Source: Sphingobacteriales bacterium (lineage in GTDB: Bacteria > Bacteroidota > Bacteroidia > Chitinophagales > Chitinophagaceae). From it: 64,000 nt of DNA. Below, piece by piece: positions 40,003 through 48,396 of this stretch. How positions within the stretch are numbered: the first letter of the stretch is position 1; the number at the start of each line of letters is the position of its first letter. The stretch is from the NCBI GenBank assembly GCA_016708305.1, contig JADJGB010000008.1, forward strand, positions 496,001 through 560,000, read 5' to 3'. The notes under the pieces are model-generated. The model worked only from the letters and a program-made list of their open reading frames with translations. It was not told the DNA's origin and searched no databases. Both the position numbers and the translations under genes were made by a program.

Positions 40003-41960
40003 ATACTGTTTCTACTTTCTTTTTTTTGTTCCCTAAAATGTAATTGGTTTCCGCTTTTGTCAAACCATATAATTCGCATATTGTTTCATTATCTGAAAAA
40101 TTGCTCAATTCAAAACTGTCCAAATCAACAATCGGTAATTCGTCCAATTCATAATTATTGATATGGTTGTTACTGCTCGTAATTTTAAAACGCCAATTCA
40201 ATAATTCGCTGTTTAGAATGAAAAACATTTTTTTCAAATCTTCCTCTTTTCGTGTGGACACAATGTAATTACAAGAGTTTCCGAGAATGTCAGTCTTTTC
40301 AGAAAACACAAATTTCAATCGTTTTTGCATATCTACATTGGAAATTTGCTGACAAATCAAACGCTCTTTGTTGTAATCGTTCGTTTTAAAATCGTCAGAT
40401 TTTTTGTTGAGAAAATTTTCAATTTCAACAAATTCTTTGTTCTTGTCAATCACTCCGTTTTTACTAATCATATTACCTCGAACCAATCGCCAACCTGTAT
40501 TTTTTGTTGTGATAAACGGTTTGAATAAAGTCAAATCCAATTCGCCTCTACGATTACGAATAAACGGAATTTCTTTGATTTTTTTCTGTTTTGAAATTTT
40601 TGAAAGTATGTTCCAACCTGTTTCGTCAATCAAAGGGATTTCAAAATTACTTGGGAAAACATTTTTGATTGTTTCAAAGTCAATTTCAAAAGTATTTTCC
40701 GACATTTCAATTCCAATTTTATCTGTTTTTCCATTTTTCTGTAAATAGAAAATTACGGTTGATTGCGACACGTTTTCAAATAATCGTGATGCTTCGGGAT
40801 AATAGCGAATGAAATGTAATTTGTGCGAAGTCAAAATGTGTTTGCGAAGTTTTGCAGAAGTCAAGTCTGCAAAAAGGGAAGAAGGACAAATAATTCCGAT
40901 TTGTCCGTTTGTTTTCGTCAAACGCAAAATCATTTCAATGGAAAGTTGGTAGTAATTCAACATTCCTTCAATAGAATATTGGTAAACTCCCGAAGTTCTG
41001 AAAAAGTTGATTTCGTTCTGAACTTTACTTTGCAGATTTACATAGTAACCGTTTAATTTTTGTTGCTCGTATGCTTTCTTATTTACTTTCAACAAACAAT
41101 ATGGCGGATTTGAAAACACAACGTCAAAACCACCTTTTGTAAATACTTTTTGAAAGTCATTTGTGAGGTCAATGCTATTTTCATTTTCTTCAAGCAAAGT
41201 TGCTTTTGGAATTAGTGCGTTGCGATTGATGATGTTTGTCGCAAGTGCATTGATAATTTCAGAATTAAGTTTTTGAAAAAGCGAAATGACTTTGCAACGC
41301 AAAACCGTTAATGCAGTTTCGTCAATATCAATAGCAAACAGATTGTTTGCAACAATCTGTTGTAAAGTCAAATTGTACTTCTCTTTCAAAATTTCAACCG
41401 CTTCAAAATAAAAACGACCTGTTCCGCTTGCGAAGTCAAGGCAAGTTATTTCTTTTGGATTTATATTTTGCTGAACAGCTTTGTCAATGGTGTTTTCAAC
41501 CATTTCGTTTGTAATTTTTTTCAGCGTATAAACTGCTCCGTTTTCTCTTAAATGGTGTTTTGATTTTTTTTCTTGTGAGTTTTCCGTTGTTAATGGAAAA
41601 TTCGGAGTTTAAAAAAGCAACGTGTAACTCCTCAACAATTGCAGGAACTTCCGAAATGTGTTTTTGAGTAAAATCTTCAATACTTGCGATTTTCTCAAAT
41701 TGAAAAACGGTCTTTAATTCGTTTACTTGATTTGGAAATTCTGCATTTACATAAGCACAAATCAAAGAATTGATAAGTTGTATATGAACTTTAAAAGCAA
41801 CGTTTGTTTCATCAGTCAAAAGCAAATTTGCATTTATCAAATGAATATCTTCTGACGAAACAGGTTTTATTTCGTCTTTATCCGCAAGGAAATTCTTCTG
41901 AATTTCAAGCAAAATCAGTTGTTCTTCTTTGGCTAAAAAATAGTTTAAAATGTTGTTCAT
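39977..41960 (-). CDS. DNA adenine N6-methyltransferase, Alw26I-type (one frameshift)
   Basis: The first ~150 residues are helical (MNNILNYFLAKEEQLILLEI). At an A8 run near 41572 the frame shifts, and removing one A gives HLRENGAVYTLKKITNEMVE. Motif I is LDFASGTGRFYFEA and motif IV VVFSNPPYCLL, as in gamma-class TaqI-like enzymes, with a target-recognition region towards the C-terminus. Total about 660 residues. It is probably the partner that methylates adenine in the strand not covered by the m5C enzyme. The start overlaps the XRE gene in ATGA. Confidence 0.85.
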
Positions 41961-42262
41961 TTTGCTTTCTTTTTAGTGATGTATTTAATTTCCTGTTCAG
42001 CCACTTTCAATGCGTCTCCTGCATATTCTTCATCTCTTATTTCATACACAACACGACCACTCAACCAAAGTATCAAAAGTTCTTTTTCATTAGCGTTAAA
42101 GTATTTAGCTAATTTTATGACTTGCTCTTTTGTGGCTGTCCTTTTGTTATTTTCCATTTTGCTCAAAACAGCTTGGTCAATGTCAAGATAAGCCGCAACA
42201 ATGCGTAAAGGGAGTTGCCTTTCTTCCCTGTATTTCTTTATAGTTTCTCCGAATGTTGGCAT
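41957..42262 (-). CDS. XRE-family transcriptional regulator
   Basis: A 101-residue protein with an N-terminal helix-turn-helix (FGETIKKYREERQLPLRIVA, DIDQAVLSKMENNKR) and a helical tail (DEEYAGDALKVAEQEIKYIT). It lies between the OLD-like gene (5 bp gap) and the m6A gene (4 bp overlap), so it is part of that operon and probably controls methyltransferase expression. Confidence 0.85.
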   Translation of the reverse strand: MPTFGETIKKYREERQLPLRIVAAYLDIDQAVLSKMENNKRTATKEQVIKLAKYFNANEKELLILWLSGRVVYEIRDEEYAGDALKVAEQEIKYITKKKAK

Positions 42263-42267
42263 AACGT

Positions 42268-44061
42268 TTATTTTGCTTCAACAATTTCTGCTACCTCAAT
42301 AACTTCTTCATTTGTAGGTATAACAATTAACTGATTAATTTTCTCCTTTAATTCAGCAATTTTTTCTTCTGTGATAACATTTTGCTTGTGTTTCATCATA
42401 ATGTTCAATGGCTTCAAGTCTGCTCTTGCAGGTTTGTCTATCCCTAAAAAATCTTCTAAATCAGTTTCAAAGCTATCTATATGCCAAGTAAAATCGGTTT
42501 TGTTACCATTGATAAAGTCATTGATATATTTATGAATATCCTTGTCATTATCGGAGTCCATTAAGATTGAATGAGTAATGCCAAGTTTCCCAAATAAATT
42601 CATAAAACGATGAATGCTATATTTACCCATAGCATCTAAAAAGTAAATATGCTTTTCCTTTAAATCGTGCCATTGATTATTCATCAAATAGTCAATAAAT
42701 ATTTTTTCGGAAGCTCCCTCACAAATCACAATATGTTTGGCAAAGAATAAAGCTGCTCTTTCACTATCAAGCCATAAAAAGTATTTTATAGTTTCTTCTT
42801 CAAGTTTTAATACCAAATCAGGAGTAGAATTACCTAAATTTTTCTTGTTGATTTTCTTTTTGATTTCTTCCGATGTTTCATCATCATTCAACAAGTCTGA
42901 AAACAACTTAAACAAGCTTAAATTGTCATCAAATAGCGTATCAATCTCGCTGGTTTTGATTTGAAAAATATTTGTCTGTCCTTTTCTTTTTTGAACTCTG
43001 ATAATGGAACTCAATGCCAAAGTATTTCTACAAACAAATATTGGTGAATGTGTTGTAATAAGAATTTGCTGATTGTTTTCAGAAGCAATGTTTTGCAAAT
43101 TTATATTCATTTGCTCCTGTTGCGAAGGGTGCAAAAATGCTTCCGGCTCTTCAAATAAGATTAAAGTAAAGTCGGGCGAAAATTCTTTTTTCTTTTCCTC
43201 TTTTTTATCGGCATAGTTTGACGACAACTTAATTAAAGTGTAAATCAAATGTCTTTGCAACCCTTGTCCCAAAGAAGTTACATCAATTTCCTTATTTCCT
43301 GTAAGATTGTTGTCCTGAATGTAGTGTGAAAGTAAACTCTTAACAATGTCAGGTGGTTTGATAGGGTTAATTTTAATGCCGAACTTTATTTCCCAAGTTC
43401 TTAATTCGGTATTTATTTCTTCCTCAATCGCTTTCATTGAATAGCCATCTTCACTTGTTTCCTTTTGAAAGTCGGCATTAAATTGGTCAAACGAACCGTT
43501 TAATGTTTCAAAAGATTTACTTGATTTAATGACTTTCCCGAAAACATAATTTACCATTTCTCTGAATGGACTTGGTCCTGATAATTTCAAATTATCGTCT
43601 GATTTGGATAGTTCAGGAATGTATATAATCCGACCAAGTTTGTTTTGAGAAACACCTTTTGCTCCGTAGAATAAATTTGCTGAAAGTGTTCCTTTTTCGT
43701 AAGCATAAATGTTACTTTGGTTAGATTTTACCAAGTCAGGATTTGTTTCTGATTTAAAGTAACGTCTGACTTTTAATATATTGTCATCAGATTTGTATTC
43801 ATCTTTAAGAGATTCTTGTTCTTCGGTCGTAGTTTTAAAATGTAGTTCAATCCAACTTTCTTTATCGGTTGTTGTTATTTTAGGAAAGTCATTAGCTTCG
43901 CTATATTTCATTCCTGCATCTTCGTAGAACGCTCTCAATGCTGAAATAACGGTTGTTTTTCCCGCATTGTTTTCTCCTACTAATAGCGAATAATTCTCTA
44001 AATCAAACTCGCTGTCAATTATTGAGCGAAAGTTGTATATAATGACTTTTGATATTTTCAT
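42268..44061 (-). CDS. OLD-family ATPase/TOPRIM nuclease
   Basis: A 597-residue protein: Walker A VGENNAGKTTV (~residue 30), a long coiled-coil insertion, signature region SLGQGLQRHL, Walker B LILFEEPEAFLHPSQQ and the H-loop TTHSPIF. A TOPRIM domain follows with VICEGASEKIFIDYL (~residue 445) and LMDSDNDKD. This is the overcoming-lysogenization-defect (OLD) layout. No UvrD-like partner (GajB) is next to it, so it looks like a class 1 OLD rather than Gabija. It is first in a minus-strand operon with XRE and both methyltransferases, which suggests an added defence layer. Confidence 0.88.
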   Translation of the reverse strand: MKISKVIIYNFRSIIDSEFDLENYSLLVGENNAGKTTVISALRAFYEDAGMKYSEANDFPKITTTDKESWIELHFKTTTEEQESLKDEYKSDDNILKVRRYFKSETNPDLVKSNQSNIYAYEKGTLSANLFYGAKGVSQNKLGRIIYIPELSKSDDNLKLSGPSPFREMVNYVFGKVIKSSKSFETLNGSFDQFNADFQKETSEDGYSMKAIEEEINTELRTWEIKFGIKINPIKPPDIVKSLLSHYIQDNNLTGNKEIDVTSLGQGLQRHLIYTLIKLSSNYADKKEEKKKEFSPDFTLILFEEPEAFLHPSQQEQMNINLQNIASENNQQILITTHSPIFVCRNTLALSSIIRVQKRKGQTNIFQIKTSEIDTLFDDNLSLFKLFSDLLNDDETSEEIKKKINKKNLGNSTPDLVLKLEEETIKYFLWLDSERAALFFAKHIVICEGASEKIFIDYLMNNQWHDLKEKHIYFLDAMGKYSIHRFMNLFGKLGITHSILMDSDNDKDIHKYINDFINGNKTDFTWHIDSFETDLEDFLGIDKPARADLKPLNIMMKHKQNVITEEKIAELKEKINQLIVIPTNEEVIEVAEIVEAK

Positions 44062-44392
44062 CTTTGAAATAAATTAATTTGACAAATATCGTCAAAATTA
44101 TAAAATTGAATTTTATCTCACAACAAAATCATCAAAAAACTTTTCAACATTTTGGAGAAGTTGGGTGGTGGGTGGGCTTGGGAGCGTTGGAGAGCAAGCT
44201 CTTTTGCAAACTTTGGCTTGGGTGTAGGCTTGTGCGGTTTGTAAATGTGCTTGCTGTGTGTCGGCAAAATTTATTTTTTAAAATGTGCGGTGGGAAAATT
44301 TTTAAAACCTTTTCGGTCGGATTGTGTCAAGTTACAGCGAAAATGTCTGTCTATTTTGTCGTGAATGTTGATGTTTGCACGGTCGTCCACCG
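44062..44392. other. Gene-free 5' part of the defence unit
   Basis: About 330 bp with strong G/T skew (TTGGGTGGTGGGTGGGCTTGG) and no convincing gene. It must hold the promoter of the OLD-XRE-methyltransferase operon. Confidence 0.5.
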
Positions 44393-44500
44393 CTTACCTA
44401 CAACGTCCGGGAGGCTTTGCGAAGTGCGCCGCTGCCTTAATGTTTATACAAAATTAATTGATTGGCGCATTTTGCAAAACTCCCAGTTGTACGATAGTTG
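44393..44500 (-). repeat. attC-like site upstream of the defence unit
   Basis: AACG core at 44403, arms GGGAGGCTTTGCGAAGTGCGCC and GGCGCATTTTGCAAAACTCCC, ending GTTGTACGA. The centre is shorter and different from the others. The outer 15 bp (44391-44405) pair with 36948-36962. Confidence 0.8.
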
Positions 44501-44797
44501 CGGCCTGATATCAGGTTTCTATCTTTACTGATAAAACACGTATTGAACATTTTGCAAATCTCCGATTTACGAAGTTTTCAATTCGTTAAGCTGCCAAAAG
44601 TTGAAAAGCCATCACTCATTTATGCGATTGACTTTCTGCATAATTTTGTGTAACTTTATCGAATTTTTAAGCGATTCGCTTGAAAGAACTGTCTTTCGCA
44701 AATCCCATTTGCAAAGTTCGATGCAAAAAATCTATGATTTTTTATTTTCAACTTTAAAGCTTCTTTTTATCGTAAAGATAGCCAGCAATTTCGTATC
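44501..44797. other. First unit of array 2, no recognisable gene
   Basis: About 300 bp between the leader junction and the first attC-like site. I see only short open frames without domain features. The ends GCAATTTCGTATCAAC (44785) and GTTGTACGATAGTTGC (44487) are loosely complementary with gaps. It may be an empty or decayed cassette or carry a small RNA. Confidence 0.4.
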
Positions 44798-45014
44798 AAC
44801 TCCCAAATATACGAAGCTCGCCTAATTCAAAAAAATTTATTTTGGCAAAATCATATATATTTTTCAAAATTTCTGTAAATCAATTTGTTAGCCATGAATA
44901 TCTATTTCGTATTATAAATAGAAAATATTCGTAATAAAAATAGTTTTGATAAAAATATCCTTTTATAGGATCTGAAAATTATTAAAAATGCGTAGGTCTT
45001 CGGGTATGAAAATG
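44798..45014 (-). repeat. Conserved array leader 2 (attI-like)
   Basis: 217 bp nearly identical to 19993-20210, differing at only a few positions (for example in the A/T stretch around 44830-44850). Similarity ends exactly at AAC/GTT on the array side. It lies 64 bp past the 3' end of the TPR gene. Confidence 0.85.
44804..44831 (-). promoter_or_regulatory. Bacteroidota-type promoter motif in leader 2
   Basis: Same TATATTTG box and upstream TTTG as in leader 1, reading into array 2. Confidence 0.55.
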
Positions 45015-45077
45015 ATTCTTTTCTGGCAAGGGAAATTAATGTAAATCAATTTTTCCCCTTATAAAGCATCAAACGCT

Positions 45078-45101
45078 AATTAGTTTCCTTCTCTTTTTGC
45101 C
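45078..45101. repeat. 24-bp direct repeat, right copy (3' end of the TPR gene)
   Basis: Exact match to 5315-5338. Here it is the natural end (AKREGN*) of the TPR gene. Confidence 0.8.
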
Positions 45102-47128
45102 CATTCCAAATTTCCTTTAGCCAACTGAAGATCAGGATTAATTTGCAATGCCTTTTCGCAGGCTTGTCTTGCTTTTTCCCATTGACCTAATTTGCAATTT
45201 GCCGCACAAATATTATTATAAGCTTCTGCCGAATTGGGGTTGAGCTTCAGTGCATTTTCACTGGCCTTTATACATTCTTCAAACTTGCCTAAATTGTACA
45301 TTGCCAGACTGAGACTAATATAGTCGTTGGCTGTTGTAGGCTTGGTAGCCAATTTACTATTGCCAATCTGCCCTCCGGATGATTTTATTTTTGCAGAAGA
45401 AAGATAGCTCACGGCTTCTTTATCGCCCGGATAAAGAGACAGTTTATTATTGGCTGCTTTTTCAAGCTCGGGCCACATTTCTAATGATTGATAGACCGCC
45501 ATCTGAGTGTTAAGTGCAATATTGTCCACCGGATTAAGCAATAATGCTTTTTCGGTCATTTCTTTAGCTTCATTAATTCTTCCGTTTTTGGCAAGATATT
45601 GCGCAAAATAAGCATAAGGACTGGCGCTGTTGGGAGCAAGCGCTATGCCTGCCCTGAAATAATTATCTGCCTCATCAAATTTTTTCAGTTGGCCCGAAAC
45701 GATGCCAAGATTTACATAAATCAAATTATATGTGGGAAGAAGCGCTTGTGCTTTTTTAAAAGTTTGATAAGCTTCGCTATAATTTCCTTTTTCCATTTTT
45801 GTCAGGCCATAATTCATCCATCCACGTCCATTATTGGGGCTTTTTTGGGTAACATCATACCATAAAGACCCTTCGGTATGCCATACCTTGTTTCGATGGT
45901 AAACAGCATAAGCATTTAGAAAAAGAATCAGAAAGGCACCGGAGAATAATGCTGCTTTTCGTATTTGTTTTAAGGCAAAATACTGTACCTTGTTAATTAC
46001 CATTACTGTAATTGCAGCTACCACACTCAGAGAAAGCCCTGTAAAAGCAAAATACATTCGATGATCATTCATAACCTCAGATAGTGGAGCAATGGAGGTG
46101 GGTATTAGCGATGCTCCAAACCAAATAAGACCATAGGCAATGGGTCGGGTTGAGTTTTTGGAGGATAATTTTATAATGGCAATTACTAATAAAGCCATAA
46201 ATACAATGCCAATGAGTACTCTTGAATCCCAAATGGTTTGAATTACCTTAAAGTCTGTATCTGCGCTCAGGTGCGTGGGTAAAAAGAATGATTTGAAATA
46301 ATAAAACCATACATAGCTTTGAGTCAACCAATAGTAAACCAGGGGGCTTGACAAACCAAATGAAGCTACATCGGAAGAAGCGCCGGTTAATGTATAAAAC
46401 TGAAGGAGCAGAACGATTAGTGTAACCGGTAACAGATAAATAATCGTTTTGCCAATGGTTTTGAAATTACCTTTTTTGAACAAGTCGGCAATTGACAGGT
46501 TCTTTTCAAAAAATAACATATAAAAAAACAGCAGAATAATCAACATGGGCGCAGTTTCTTTGGCCATTGTGGCAAGCGCTGCGGGGAAAACATATAAATA
46601 CCATTTCCTCTTTTCGGGAAAAGCGGCGAATATATAAAGAGAAAGTATTATGAAGAAGGTGGACAGAATATCGGAGCGCGAAATGATGTAATTAACAGTT
46701 TCGGCCATTGCTGTATGTAGGCCAAACCAGGCCGCGCCAAAAAGTGCAAAAAAATTGACCCATTTGTGGTTAATATAGGTGGAAAGCAGTTTTTTGTACA
46801 GGAAAAATAAAATGATACATAATCCTATGTGCCATAAAAAATTTGTAAGATGAAACCAAAAAAGTGTAAAACCATTTCCTATCCAGTAATCAATGGCAAG
46901 TGTGGAAGTTACCAATGGCCTCAGTGTTTGGTGTGTGGGACTGGCACTAAACATACGAGCATCTGTAAAAAACTGCGGAATATTGCTGATTTTGCGGATA
47001 GCGCCATTATTGACAATCGTATGGAAATCATCAAAATGAAATTCATTTTGGAAGTGATTGCTGTAAGCAACGATTACTGCAATAATCACAGCAAATAGGG
47101 AGTAAAAAAAAGACTTGTTTTTCTTCAT
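45080..47128 (-). CDS. Membrane protein with C-terminal TPR repeats (TMTC-like)
   Basis: A 682-residue protein. About ten N-terminal transmembrane segments start MKKNKSFFYSLFAVIIAVIV and include FHFDDFHTIVNN and LRPLVTSTLAIDY loops, resembling TMTC/GT-C-like glycosyltransferases with a DD pair after the first helix. At least five TPR units follow (GWMNYGLTKMEKGNYSEAYQ, AEAYNNICAANCKLGQWEKA). The exact role (possibly O-glycosylation) is inferred from topology only. The frame is intact. Its last codons form the 24-bp repeat. Confidence 0.8.
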   Translation of the reverse strand: MKKNKSFFYSLFAVIIAVIVAYSNHFQNEFHFDDFHTIVNNGAIRKISNIPQFFTDARMFSASPTHQTLRPLVTSTLAIDYWIGNGFTLFWFHLTNFLWHIGLCIILFFLYKKLLSTYINHKWVNFFALFGAAWFGLHTAMAETVNYIISRSDILSTFFIILSLYIFAAFPEKRKWYLYVFPAALATMAKETAPMLIILLFFYMLFFEKNLSIADLFKKGNFKTIGKTIIYLLPVTLIVLLLQFYTLTGASSDVASFGLSSPLVYYWLTQSYVWFYYFKSFFLPTHLSADTDFKVIQTIWDSRVLIGIVFMALLVIAIIKLSSKNSTRPIAYGLIWFGASLIPTSIAPLSEVMNDHRMYFAFTGLSLSVVAAITVMVINKVQYFALKQIRKAALFSGAFLILFLNAYAVYHRNKVWHTEGSLWYDVTQKSPNNGRGWMNYGLTKMEKGNYSEAYQTFKKAQALLPTYNLIYVNLGIVSGQLKKFDEADNYFRAGIALAPNSASPYAYFAQYLAKNGRINEAKEMTEKALLLNPVDNIALNTQMAVYQSLEMWPELEKAANNKLSLYPGDKEAVSYLSSAKIKSSGGQIGNSKLATKPTTANDYISLSLAMYNLGKFEECIKASENALKLNPNSAEAYNNICAANCKLGQWEKARQACEKALQINPDLQLAKGNLEWAKREGN

Positions 47129-47310
47129 GAAGAATAATATTTCAGACCGCTAAAATATTAAATACTTCGAAACTTTATATGTTATCGCAAATATGTTTCA
47201 ATAAAATCAGAAATAACTATTGTGCTGCGAGCTACTGCATTGGAGGCATTAGGCGCTATCGTTTAGCAAACCCCGCAATGGGAGCGTACTTAATACGCAT
47301 ACATTTTGCA

Positions 47311-48342
47311 TTAGCCATTTTTGCTGCTTTGCCTTTTTATGATGGTGGGCGGCAGCACTATTTTTTCAAACCGGGTTACAGGTCTTTTGCTTTCAATAAT
47401 TTCCAAAATTCGAAGCGCAGCTGTTTCTCCCATTTGAAATGCGGGTTGCTGAATGGTAGAAAGTGAGGGGGTGAGCATTTCGGTAAAGGCCGAATTATTG
47501 AACCCAATCAGACCTATCTTATCAGGAATTTTTATTCCTTTTGATTGCAGGTATCTAAAACTTTCTGTCGTAATCCTGTCCGATAGTAAAACCAGAGCAT
47601 CCGGTTTCTTTGCGGGCTTTAACAAATTGTCAATTGCCGTCTTTACTTCTTCAATCACCAGGCCGCCGTGCTCGCAATATTGTATAAAGTGGTCGGGAAT
47701 CTGCAAATTGTTTTTTTTGAGGGCTTTTTTGTAACCCTCAAGCCGCTCCAGTGTGATAGACAGGTTTTTATTATTGCCAATAGCCGCAATATTTTTATAT
47801 CCGTTCTGTATCAGGTGGCAGGTGGCTTGGTAAGCAGCTTCCTGATTATCTACAATAACTTTATAAGTGTCAATATCATCAAAAATTCTATCCACAAAAA
47901 CAATGGGAACTCCTTCTGTCTGCAAATTTTTAATTACGCTGCTGTCCGTATTATTTGCCGATACAGAAATGATGAGTCCGTCAATTGATCTGGAGGTAAG
48001 GTAATGAAGAATCATATCCTCTCTGTCAGCCGACTCTTTGCTTTGAGTAATGATAACGTTATAATTCCTCTTGTAGGCAACCGATTCAATTCCATCAATT
48101 ATCTGGCTGAAAAAAGTATTTGCTATTTCGGGAAATACGATTCCTATTGAGCGGGTTTTTCTTTCTTTGAGGCTCAATGCAATAGGATTGGGCCGGTAAT
48201 TATGCCGGTCGGCATATTCGCGAACTTTCTTTTTGGTTGGTTCACTGATTTCATAGCTATCCCTCAAAGCACGTGAAACCGATGAAACCGAAATGCCTAA
48301 GGCTTTCGCTATGTCTTTTATGGTAATAGCTTTGAACTTCAT
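47311..48342 (-). CDS. LacI-family transcriptional regulator
   Basis: 343 residues, complete. The N-terminal HTH (ITIKDIAKALGISVSSVSRA) and hinge (RPNPIALSLKERKTRSIGIV) are followed by a periplasmic-binding-protein-like effector domain (DGLIISVSANNTDSSV, VFVDRIFDD, ending FEKIVLPPTIIKRQSS). Likely a sugar-responsive regulator. No catabolic operon is adjacent, so its targets are elsewhere. Confidence 0.95.
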   Translation of the reverse strand: MKFKAITIKDIAKALGISVSSVSRALRDSYEISEPTKKKVREYADRHNYRPNPIALSLKERKTRSIGIVFPEIANTFFSQIIDGIESVAYKRNYNVIITQSKESADREDMILHYLTSRSIDGLIISVSANNTDSSVIKNLQTEGVPIVFVDRIFDDIDTYKVIVDNQEAAYQATCHLIQNGYKNIAAIGNNKNLSITLERLEGYKKALKKNNLQIPDHFIQYCEHGGLVIEEVKTAIDNLLKPAKKPDALVLLSDRITTESFRYLQSKGIKIPDKIGLIGFNNSAFTEMLTPSLSTIQQPAFQMGETAALRILEIIESKRPVTRFEKIVLPPTIIKRQSSKNG

Positions 48343-48396
48343 TTGGCAAAATACTGTACCAACGAAGATAAAAAAAATAATTAATAGTCAATGTAT

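Noticed and set aside
42268..44061. Gabija system
   Set aside because: The OLD-like ATPase/TOPRIM protein has no UvrD-like helicase (GajB) next to it.
5339..45077. A single 39.7-kb integrative element between the 24-bp repeats
   Set aside because: No relaxase, conjugation or phage genes are present, and hisS and other core genes lie inside. I keep only the repeat as a finding.
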